DNA of 64,000 bases from Symsagittifera roscoffensis (Eukaryota > Xenacoelomorpha > Acoela > Convolutidae). Each line of letters opens with the position of its first letter. Position 1 is the first letter of the stretch. Location of the stretch: NCBI RefSeq assembly GCF_963678635.1, contig NC_087069.1:9631206-9695205 (forward strand), written 5' to 3'. Of the stretch, positions 11,663 through 21,464 are shown piece by piece. Both the position numbers and the translations under genes were made by a program. Under the pieces are notes generated by a model. The model made no database searches. It was not told the DNA's origin and worked only from the letters and a program-made list of their open reading frames with translations.

Positions 11663-13809
11663 TGTGGGATTGGTGATCCTCAAAGTTCATTGCCAAACTC
11701 CGATTTCAGTTGAGAGTTTTACTTTCAAATACTCGAGCAGTATAGTGAAAATTATTGACTTGTACGTAGCTGGTTATTTACTAATCAATACATTAAGTAG
11801 AAAAGGCAAACAAATGACCAAACTCGGAATTGTTTGAATCTTAAAAAAAATCCCACCTCTAGTGAATTTTCAGACGGTTCGGTTGGTGATATCCCTCCTG
11901 GAAATACGGAAGTTGACTTATGAAGGATAGTATAAATGATTTGACCCGGACATCCAAAGTGATAACAGACTTACTGCAAACAGACTTACTCAGTATCTTC
12001 AGGTTAAAGTGAGATCAAAGTTTAATATATTGTAGACCTAGCTGAGGGGAGCTAAAGTCTAGAAGCCGAGACCATTTGGACCCATACTTCTGATGCCATG
12101 CCCTAAGCGAACAATCCCCGTCCTGATAACGTTTCGCCGGCCCTACGGAAGGCAAGGAGCCAAGCATTTAGGATATGATAGGTAGTTTCAACGGGCTTTT
12201 TAATTTTTCAGCAGCAATGGACAATCAATACGAATCCCGAAGAAAAAACTTAGATGAGTAAAAATCTTCCGGTGACCTCCTACGATGTTGAAAGCCTTTT
12301 CCAGGAAAAATGTTATTGGACCTTGAAACAAAAATAACTTGGGAAGTAATAACGGGGTAAAGATGAAGCTCGGTATGCAGGACCTCCTCAAGATTCTGAA
12401 GTTGGAAGGTTGACTTCGGGTGACCCAAATGACATTAAAATAACTTTTTGATGCCTAGGGCCAAAATTGCAAGATAACCCACATAATACACATCTGTCAG
12501 TGGCGTAACGCCTAACCTCCACAGCTGGAAGTTGGAATTGATCAACTTACTTCTAACTGAGAGGGATTTTATCGGTTGGGAACTTACCATAAACTAGAAC
12601 AGATATAGTTTTTTAGTGTAACGATGATTTAATTAGAATGGAGATGGCAAACACAAAGTTCTTCATAGGTTGGCTAACAAATTTGCAATTTAATTTCAAC
12701 TAGGTCTAATAAAAACAGTCCCAGAAGAGATCGACAGTAACAGGAGCGTGTGATGGGAAGTACATCACCTTACTTACACGATTGAACAGGATAATTACTT
12801 AGCGCACAGGAGGTTTTTTCAAAGAGTTTGACCCCTAACATGTTTAATACATAACCCCGATAGCTAGGAGCTGCGAATGGGAAAAGAGCAGAGATGGGAG
12901 TTTTAGATGCTAGTAGTGAACTAGTTATCCGTAAGAAGCGTCTTCCTCCACCCTCGTGAGGCCGGAAAGTCAATTGATGACTAAAATAAAGTTCTTGAAA
13001 GTGTTCAAGTAAAAATCACTTGGCTTGCGGGTAACATTATACTTGCTATTTGCACAACTTAAGATCCAGGGTAAATATCATGCTCGTAGCAATGATCATA
13101 TCTATTACTCTACCAAAAACACAACTGGGCCAACATAGGAAAGAGTTACTGGTAGCCTACCCTTAAAAGCTGAACAAAATCAGCAAATTATGAGAGCAGG
13201 TGGGTTCTCCTTGTTAGTTGGGAACAGATTACTCCAAGAGAGTGAACATCTGGCTCTCAGAGGTAAAGAGAACTGTTCGACACTTGAGACGATAAACTTT
13301 GGTCCAGTAAAGAGTTTCTTCCAATAGAGCGTATTTTGCGTAGTCATTTCTCAATTCTGATTGTAATTTGGTTGAGCTTCTAAGGATAACAGCAGTGCAG
13401 ACAGTTGGTTTGTATTATCGGTAAGTTAGATTGCAATACACCAATTGTGTTAAAATAGTTGTACACACTTTCCTGGTGATCAGCTAATCATATTATACTC
13501 TGGCTACTTAGAACTTTTTGTATTTGGTCTTAATTTTATCTGAATTTACCTAAAAACAGAACATTTTGCGATTGTGAGTGGGAGCGAGTGACAAAAAGCA
13601 GTGACAAAAACGGTCAAAAGAGCAGTGACAAAAAGGCAAGCAATATAGTACAAAACAGTTTAACTACAATCAATAAAACGTACTCGTCTTTGTGGATATT
13701 TTTGAGCCTCGATCGGCCCGCTGAATTCACTGCCCAAATCCCAAGGGACTATATACCGGTGTCGTTAAGAGAGAGAACGAATCCTAGAAAGGCTTACCTT
13801 AAATCTACA
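11663..13809 (+). repeat. Left long direct repeat (putative 5' LTR)
   Basis: It aligns by eye with 16366-18550 through many anchors in the same order: GCAGTATAGTGAAA, ATGATTTGACCC, AAGTGATAACAG, AATATATTGTA, CAGGATAATTACTTAG, CCTCCTCCACCCTCG-like, GAGGCCGGAAAGT, AAGATCCAGGGT, GCAGTGACAAAAA, GGTGTCGTTA. Divergence is heavy, with many indels. A length of about 2.1 kb is long for an LTR, and the low identity implies great age. After TCTACA at 13804-13809 follows TTGGTGCTCGCGAGC, which could be a primer-binding site, but I could not match it to a tRNA with certainty. Confidence 0.6.
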
Positions 13810-14549
13810 TTGGTGCTCGCGAGCTCGTGGGTGAACCTTCTTCTGCATTTCAGTTTCCTATTATGTGCTGTGGTTGAACAAGACAACTTTTAGGCGAAGA
13901 AGAATGATACAGAGCGAGCGTTGATGGCCGCGGCAGAAGTGATTGCCCTTGACAGGCAGCATTTGGAACTGCAGTTGTTTGGATTTGAAGCGACGCGGCC
14001 ACTTCAATTCCTTTCATGTAGTACCAGAATTGGACAGACCGGACGGCACACTTCGCTTGGGCTTCAGATGCGAACCACTGGGAATACGAACAAGGTTTTA
14101 TAGTACTGCATGCAGGCCTAGCGGCCTAAACACATGCAGTGCTTACGTATATGCCTGTCCACTTCAGTGAGTAAGTTGACGGCTTCCCAGAGCCTAGGCT
14201 AGGTAGTATGCCGACAGAGTTGGAACAACCGTTGATGCCATTTCGTAAATGAGCTTCATCCAGTGTCGAGTTTGGAGTCTCATGTAAAGCAAAAAATACT
14301 GCAAGCATCTTCGGGGCAAGTCAGATTGCTATTTAACGTAGCAAACAAAAAATGAGTGCGCAAGCGAGATAGCATGAATTGTGAGCAGTTGAAAGATGGC
14401 ATTTAAGATGCGGAACTGCTGGAGAGAATTTGAAAGCTTCAGTCGACAATAGTTTGAGTGAACCCTCGAAAAAGACTGCCAGAGCGATGAACGGGAGACG
14501 ATGAACAGTGTTCAAGACTTGAAGGTTGTGCCCGAACTCATCAATCAGA

Positions 14550-14930
14550 GATAATGGTGAAAAGCAGGGAGCTGACGCTTTTTGACCAGCGGCTGGACGA
14601 GCTGACGTTGCAATTTGAGAGGCGGAATTTGAATGGTGGCTCACATGCATTTGCAGAAATCGCGGCACAACGAACTTGTGACACAAGGTATGGCGACCAT
14701 AATGGTCAGGCTCGTTGTTTCTGTTATTCGTGCTCGCCATCCGCAGTTTCAAGCTTAAAAAACTAGCCAGTGTCCCAGCAGTTTTTCGACCTCAACCACT
14801 ACCAGGGTGCAAATGGACGATATCACCACAACTACGACGGTGTGCGCTTTGGTGCGAAGACGATTGGGGACCGGGGAGATGTTTTGTGGCCAGAGAGGTC
14901 ACCTTGCGAAGGAGTGCCCCCAAAGTGCGT
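14550..14930 (+). pseudogene. gag relic with a CCHC zinc knuckle
   Basis: Retroelement gag carries the nucleic-acid-binding knuckle C-x2-C-x4-H-x4-C. At 14885-14923 one frame reads CGQRGHLAKECPQ, which gives the second Cys, the His and the last Cys in the correct spacing. The first Cys is not in this frame: a TGT sits a few bases upstream at 14880-14882, out of register, consistent with a small deletion. An upstream frame at 14554-14766 may be further gag. Frames shift repeatedly, so no intact protein can be made. The protease remnant follows about 300 bp downstream in a different frame. Confidence 0.5.
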
Positions 14931-15129
14931 CGAGCTAATCAAAATACCGAGGACCGGGGCAGTAAGATTTGAAGGAGGATTTGTTCAAGCCAGGTGAGAT
15001 GCCATTGCAGTTGATCAATCAAGGCAGTAGAGATTCCTACGCAATTTTAAGAGCCAGAGACACAGAGTGAGGCAATAGCAGGACATGAGCAGGTGATGTC
15101 ACTATTCGATCAAATATTCCCGGTCACCA

Positions 15130-15351
15130 GTGGACAAAGGCAAGCCGAGGATGATAGGAGAAGAAGACGAGCGTGCTGATGTCAGTCAGGGGAAAGACGG
15201 CGAGCCCTGCGGTGCAGTTGCGGATGCTTGCGTAGGTGGGACATTTCTAGAGGTTTTATTATCTACTGGAGACACGACTAACCTTATCCAAAAGAAGTTG
15301 GGTAGGGAGCTTGAAGACAAGCCAGACATACGGCCATACGAGGAACATTAA
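15130..15351 (+). pseudogene. Retropepsin-like protease remnant
   Basis: This 73-codon frame contains a stretch reading VGGTFLEVLLSTGDTTNLIQ at residues 35-54. It resembles the active-site region of gypsy-type aspartic proteases, in which a hydrophobic strand is followed by D-T-G-A and then a short NLI-like helix start. Here the catalytic Asp position is Ser (residue 45, codon TCT at 15262-15264), and the Ala after Gly is Asp. With the catalytic Asp gone the product could not be an active protease. The flap and second half are not evident. It follows the zinc knuckle as expected for gag-pol order. Confidence 0.5.
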
Positions 15352-15939
15352 GAGACAGCAGAAGGATGAGTATTGGATGTCGACGAACGCATCACACGAA
15401 ATGGAAATTAGGAGATTCTGGTGATAGTACAGAAGTGCTTGTGGTTACCGGGCTTAAAACCTAGATAATACTGAGACTGTCATTAATGAAGGAGTACAGA
15501 TGTCCTCTGCGTTTTGGTTGCAACAATTTGTTGACTGAATCGGAAATATTAACGGTTCTAGTGTGGCGGGCGATTCTAAACTGGTTCCAAGACAATTGCT
15601 CACGGTGTTTCCAAACCTAGGAATGCATACAGAGTCGAACACTATCCCAGGTCCACCGCTGTATAAGGGGTAGAGTCAAGGCTGACCGTACAATTACGAG
15701 GACAACAGTGAGAGGATACTCAAAGAGGAAGACGAGAAGACAGGAACTTGGGCAATGGAGGACAAAGATGTTGCCAGCGATTTTTACACCGAGATAGTTT
15801 CGCTAGAGGAAGTTTAGAAGAAAATAGGACAGCAATTGCCGAATAAGGTAATCGCTTTCAATTAGGTGCAGGACGATGAAGGAGAGGCTACACGATGGGA
15901 GCGAGCAACCGCTGAGATTGCCATTTTTGGGAATCAAAA

Positions 15940-16260
15940 CGAAGCTATCGTCCTAATGTTCTACTGGGCGGACTCATCGAACGAAGTGGGGAGTATGCCG
16001 TCGCTCGGGCCGAATCTTATCCCGAAGGAGCAGGCCATCCAGCGTGGACCCGAATTGATGGCGCAATCGAGATGAGCATAAAAGGTGGAATCCTCTACAA
16101 GAAATGCTTTAAAATGGACGGTTCCCCTCCCATCCTTCTGACGGTAATTCCAACCGTGGGTCGGAAAGAGAATCTCAACCAGCCAGCTGCATTTATTGGA
16201 AGCGAGGGGACAACTCGCAGCTGAGAAGTCTCAAGCCAGATCACTTAAGGCGCATATTTT
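15940..16260 (+). pseudogene. Possible RNase H tail and integrase N-terminus remnant
   Basis: One frame near 16075-16150 reads GGILYKKCFKMDGSPPILLT. This recalls the segment just before the HHCC zinc domain of gypsy integrases, where a (D/K)G-x-L-Y-(R/K) phrase is followed by a hydrophobic strand ending near V-P. About 100 bp upstream another frame has a PNVLxxxLxxRSG-like phrase that could be the end of RNase H. The His/Cys ligands are not convincing and the frame breaks at about 16200-16260, near a T-rich run. No DDE catalytic core follows; the next feature is the right long repeat. The reading rests on position as much as on sequence. Confidence 0.25.
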
Positions 16261-16365
16261 CTTTTTTTTAATATTAGACTAGTTTTCTCAAAGTGAGCCT
16301 ATGGGCCGGTAACCTAAATTGTCAATAGGCCTTCTTTGAAAAGATAATGGACTAGAGAATACCAC

Positions 16366-18439
16366 TGTAGGATCGGGGTCCCAACATATTTTCGCTCGAA
16401 AGCAGAACTCGAGTGAGACTTTATATCTTGACAATTGCATGCAGTATAGTGAAAGGTTTTGAGTATCACTCAGCTGTGCACTGACAAGAAGCCAGTACGA
16501 TAGGCAGAAAGGCAAACTGATTGATTTAAACAGCAAAGAATTAGTCCCATTTTTGGTAAAAATTAGAATACGGTACCAATAGTGAAAAACGCCCTCATCC
16601 CTCTTGGGGGAAAAAAGAAAGCTATCTTATGAAACTACGGATACAAGAGATGATTTGACCCAAGCATGCAAGAATCGGGACTCCTCACACCCCTGGTACA
16701 AGTGATAACAGTACTCGGATGCGCCAATATCCCCATCATAACTTAGTTTCTGGCTGTTGGAAAGGAACCGAGGTTTGATATATTGTAAAGTTAGTTCAGG
16801 GGAGCTTAACTTAGAAACCCAAAACACTTAAACTCTTTATACGGTCTTATGCCGCAAGGGTTTTTTCTCTGTAAACACTTATACAGTGATGTATGGCTCT
16901 AAGGAAAGCCCTTGTCTAAGGGACACCAGAAATGGGATTAATTGGGAAATTTTTTCGGGATATATTTGAAACTTGGTCGACAAGATTGCACTCTGAACTC
17001 GAGTATAACACCGGGTCACTTTTAAATGAACTTGGGCCAAAATAAGGGCAAAAACTTCAAAAGAATACCAGAATTAACCCCAGAAGGTAGCGTAATCCCC
17101 AACCTAAACCCTGTTCGTGGTATTAACCCAATCCCATCCCAAGCACCAGAATTACCGCCGGAAGATGGTGTTATCCCAACCAACACGATCTCTTTATTAA
17201 TAATTGGGTGAGATCTCATCTATGGGAGCTTAAGTAGAATTTGAAAGGGATATAGTTTTACACTGTATTATTGAAGAAGTGGAAAGAAAGAAAGTTGACT
17301 CGACTATTATGGGTTTCAGGTTAGCTTTGAGAATAAGTTATTATTGGAAATTCCACTAGAATAAAAAAAGTAATCTCAGAGGACTTTGGCAGTAATAAGA
17401 GCGTGAGATTGGGAGTAGATCACCTAAATTACACGATTGTAACAGGATAATTACTTAGATCACAGAAAATTTTTTTGACTGAGTTTGAACCCTAATAGGT
17501 TAATTACCTAGCCCTGACAGCTAGAATCTCGGAATTCGAAAAAAGCCAATATGGAACCCTTAGATAATTGAAGTGAATTAGTTATCCATGACAAGGGTCC
17601 TCCTCCACCCTCGAGAGGCCGGAAAGTTGAAGAGGTTACCAAAATAAAACCCTTGGGAAAAGTTCAGCTAATCATAAGTTAGTTTGCTTGTAAAAATATA
17701 CTTGCCTTCTGCTTAACTCAAGATCCAGGGTCAATGTTGTGCTGGTAGCGATGATCATAATATAACCATTACAAAAATTCAACTGGAGCAACACAGGAGA
17801 AGGTTACCGGTAGCGTATTCTCAGAGGCAGAAAAAGTTAGCTAACAGTAAGAGTAGTTGTGTTCTCATTGTTAGTTAGAGAATAATTGCGCTGTGAGACC
17901 GAACGGTTGTTCTTATAGCTAGCTAGCAAACAATGTAAGCTGAAAGAGCGAACACTTGATTCTCAGAGTTGGAGCGATTAAAACGACATTTGTGAGACTA
18001 GTGATTCTCTCAAGTGACTCCAGATTGCGTACATTAAGTAGCGAGTTATCAAGAGTGATAGATAGCTGGTTGAGCTGACGAGGATATCAAGAGGAGTGCT
18101 GAGAGTTTGTTAGTAGCAACCGGAAGTTGAATTTCGAGTTAGCAATTCTGTTAATTATTCTCAGACCCTTTCCTGGTGACTACATTTTAAGATTGTGCTC
18201 TGGCCACTTATAGCCTTCTTTGTTTGAATGTATGTTTATTTGATTTGAAATAAAATTGAAAGTTCTTGCGATCATGAGTGCAAGCTATACAGCCTCATGA
18301 GCAGTGACAAAAAGGTGAAGGCATCAAGTACAATGCAGTAGAAATGCCACCAACCTGAACTTCACGGCATTGTGGATACTAGTGAATCTCGGTCGCACCG
18401 CTCAATTCGCTACCGGAGTGACCACTTGGCGGTGTCGTT

Positions 18440-18485
<46 letters not shown>

Positions 18486-18550
18486 TAAAGATTGAGAAAT
18501 TGTGAGAGAGCAAGAGGACAAAACTAGAGAAGCAGCCCCCTAGATCTACA
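16366..18550 (+). repeat. Right long direct repeat (putative 3' LTR)
   Basis: Partner of 11663-13809. It differs from the left copy in many substitutions and indels and carries a GA microsatellite near its end where the left copy has only GAGAGAGAAC. No strong polypurine tract precedes it: the bases just upstream, GATAATGGACTAGAGAATAC, are only moderately purine-rich. Confidence 0.6.
18443..18477 (+). repeat. (AG)n microsatellite
   Basis: About 17 uninterrupted AG units followed by an imperfect GACAGAGAGA tail. It lies inside the right long repeat; the corresponding place in the left copy (about 13772) has only four GA steps, so it expanded after the two copies separated. Confidence 0.95.
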
Positions 18551-18672
18551 GAAGGTATCACTCCTAGATCTACTCGTATCACTCATAGCTCTGCAGAATA
18601 TCGATAAGTAAGACAATCCTTTTAAAACAAATGATAATTTTGAGTACCTGGAAATGACTGGTGCTCCATCAG

Positions 18673-18860
18673 TACGAAGGCAAACTGTGAATTGTGAGCG
18701 GATTCCGCAATAAGGACATTCTTTTTGTTTTTCTCTTGTTCTTTCATTTTCTTTGATCGATCAGACAAAATTTCACCTTATCTAAAGACTTGTCTCTGGA
18801 ATCCAGGAACCAAACGACACTGTCCGGTGCGCCTATCCGGTGCACAGTTCGGCCTCGTAA
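18673..18860. mobile_element. Small inverted-repeat element (GGCCAAACTGTG family), copy 1
   Basis: The left end reads TACGAAGGCAAACTGTGAAT. The right end, read on the other strand, is TTACGAGGCCGAACTGTGCA, so the termini are inverted copies of one another next to TA dinucleotides. The interior begins TTGTGAGCGGATTCCGCAA, a phrase shared with the copies near 21.4, 34.25 and 40.92 kb. It is too short to code. The TA flanks would fit a Tc1/mariner-type target but do not prove it. Confidence 0.45.
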
Positions 18861-19097
18861 CGACAAGAATATTCTTAAGGCTGTGAGTTCCCCAGGCGGT
18901 TGATTGATGCTTCATTAAAAACTTTTCACAGCTATCCAAACAACAAATGTACCATTTAGTCAATAATGGGAGCAATGAAAAAAATTCGATGAGAAATCCA
19001 GTAAATAACGTAAGAAGAATCTCATACTTTAGAAAAATAGGTTAATGAATTAGGCACGACCGGTTTTCCCATTTTTTGCAAGTTTTCCTTTTTTTTG

Positions 19098-19423
19098 CAG
19101 GGGCTTATACAGAATTTTCTCGAAGAGGGGGGCCTTTTTTGTGACCTTTTTTTAGTTCGACTAAATTGATTTTCCGAGCTCTCCCAAAGCTTCGCAAAGG
19201 CTCTTTTTTGGCAAAAATTTTTGCGCCGCAGACAAATTTTTTGAAAAAACAGGCCAAAAAAGCAACTGCGTATCCCCCTAAAATCACTATTTATTGGCAC
19301 CCAAGGCGCCTTTAGAAAAAACTTAGGGTCGGTCAGCAAAAAAGAATATCTCAAAATAGCACAAAGGTCTGCCATAAGCCCCCCCCCCCCCCACGCCCCC
19401 GCCTCTACCTCAATCCACCCCTG
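19098..19423 (-). mobile_element. hAT-type MITE, copy A
   Basis: The ends are CAGGGGCTTATACAGAATTT on the left and, on the other strand, CAGGGGTGGATTGAGG on the right. Flanking 8-mers are TTTTTTTG (19090-19097) and ATTTTTTG (19424-19431), 7 of 8 identical, as expected for an 8-bp hAT target duplication. The interior (TTGATTTTCCGAGCTCTCCC, GCGCCGCAGACAAATTTTTT) matches the reverse complement of the 45.3-kb copy. No transposase is encoded. A C-homopolymer run occurs at about 19380-19393. Confidence 0.75.
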
Positions 19424-19431
19424 ATTTTTTG

Positions 19432-21232
19432 GAACTTAATTACTTTTCTTTCTTTATTTTTCATTCTTCTTTCGTGGCTTTTTTGTGATTTTGTAGGAAT
19501 GTCGATTTTCACTTGGACAAACCGGGTTTTTGGCCTGTTTCTGACAAAACAGTTTTGTTCTGTTTCTAGTTTTGAATGACTTGAAGCTTGACCGTGGTAA
19601 ATTTGAGATAATATATTCCAAACTTTACTGGATTATTGTTTTCAAAAAAACTGCCATAGTTAATGAAGTCACGTGATTTAGGTTTTTGTTATAGCTTAGC
19701 TGTGTTTTGTTTTCACTCTTAATTAAATTTTTTGACAAGTCGTTTTTGAACAGTAAAGAGTATTTGCTGTCAACGAGATTACACAAGAGAATAAAATAGA
19801 GGTCAGTCTTACAATACATTGAAGGTATGGAAAAATAAGGCTCTCTTCTTCTGATGCTTTTAATTTGTTCCTCGATGAAGAAGATTATACAGCAAAATCT
19901 AGTTATAACTAGGTCATATCATGGCGTCTTTATGATTATTATCATCTTTTTACATTTCTCATTCGCCTAAACAACAAAAAATGATATTAAAAGCCTTTTC
20001 TCCGCAGAGAAAGACTTGGTTGAAATTCTGGTTTTTACAATGATTACATATTTTTAGTCCGAAAAGTCATCACTTTTTAAATTAAAGTTTGTTTTCCGAA
20101 CTGATAAACAAACCACAAAGAGGTCTTCCCAACTACTTTAGGAAAAAATTAGTGATGTCTATGTGCTCTTAACAGTATCTCTTTTTGGAAAAAAGTGTAT
20201 ATACTCTTTAAAAAAAAAACAGCTTAAAGCAAAAATCTGTCAGAATCAAACCCAAATTTAGGCAATTTATTGTGTTTATCTTTTCAGGGCGAACAACAAA
20301 CGGGTTTAAATTACCCTGCTTCAGTGAAAACTTAGCCCTCTAATTGAAATTAAAGCTCTCTTCCTAAATCTTCGTCGTTTTCTAAGTCGCTATAAAGTCT
20401 TTACTGTCTAAAAAAGACGCTGTAGATTTATATGGATGCTTTTTTCTCAATAAACATCTTTGCAAGCGAATTGTGACGAAAGAAATCTCACTATAAGTGG
20501 ATGTTTTTTTTTCGTTTTTTTTTCAAATAGTACATTCAGTTCCTTGTTAGAGCAATAAGCTTGCAATCCAATTATTTTACTGCCGTCCTTTTTTTTACTT
20601 GGTCTTCGATCGACCAATGAATTCTCCGAACTGATCAATGATTTTAACTAAATTCTTGCCTCAATACCCGAAAAGATAGAATAGTAGAAAATAATACAAT
20701 AGTTTTTTTTCCAGATAACGGAACACATAATAACTGAAAAAAGATTGAGGAAGTCTTAAATTTGATTGTAAGCTTTATTATATACGACCACTTCGTATTT
20801 TAATATCATCTGTCTCTGCTTAGATAACTACTCAATAGAGCCGTATTAGACATTTTCAACCATCATTATAACTGTGACATTTTTTGCAAAACTGAATTGA
20901 TGTATGCCAGTATTTTAAAATCCTTATTCTTACCGACATATTTAGCCGAGTAGGTTTACTTTCATTGTCAGTTTGTTACTTACGTTCTTACGATTATAAT
21001 TAGAAAGACTAACTACTTTTAATACTTATACAAAAATATCTCTGTTTATAGTGTGGTGTCTACTTTCATTGCTAACCTTATAATCTTTCAACAACCAGTA
21101 AGTATACCAATTATTATAAAAGCATCACAATTTTCTAAATTATAGTTATTTTTAAAACGCTAGAACTTAGCTTCAACCTTATGCTTGATCAAACCATTTT
21201 TTTCAACATTTAATCGAAGGCCCGAGACACGA
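19432..21232. other. No gene seen
   Basis: AT-rich sequence with only short frames and no recognisable repeat. Confidence 0.5.
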
Positions 21233-21462
21233 CGAGGCCAAACTGCGCACTGGATAGACGCATAACTTGGTGTTTGTAGGTCTCTGGAACCCATGACTCA
21301 CATGAAAAATACTCAAAAATTGACAAATTGACACGTATGAAAAATTGACACATAAAAAACTTGTCCCAGCGATCAAAGAAAACGAAAGAACAGAGGATTA
21401 TAAAAAAGAGCGCCTTGTTGCGGAATCCACTTGCAATTCACAAAGTATACAATTTGGCCTTG
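21233..21462. mobile_element. Small inverted-repeat element (GGCCAAACTGTG family), copy 2
   Basis: The left end is CGAGGCCAAACTGCGCAC. The right end, read on the minus strand, is CAAGGCCAAATTGTATAC followed by TTTGTGAATTGCAAGTGGAT, the family's inner phrase. The right end is flanked by TA, the left by GA. Length is about 230 bp and it is non-coding. Confidence 0.45.
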
Positions 21463-21464
21463 TA

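Larger units (their letters stand above)
11663..18550 (+). mobile_element. Old gypsy-like LTR retrotransposon, internally deleted
   Basis: Two long direct repeats (about 11663-13809 and 16366-18550) bracket about 2.55 kb carrying a CCHC zinc knuckle, a retropepsin remnant and a possible integrase N-terminus, in the Ty3/gypsy order on the plus strand. Both repeats start TGT(G/A)GGAT and can be ended at a shared TCTACA, giving TG...CA ends. The 5-bp flanks (GTAAG and GAAGG) are not identical, so the insertion is either old or the edges are off by a few bases. There is no room for a full reverse transcriptase and RNase H (about 0.7 kb remains between protease and integrase traces). I read it as a dead, internally deleted element. 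Confidence 0.6.

Noticed and set aside
14333-14752. 139-codon minus-strand open frame
   Set aside because: It runs antisense to the gag relic of the gypsy-like element; the plus-strand zinc knuckle and protease define the true coding direction.
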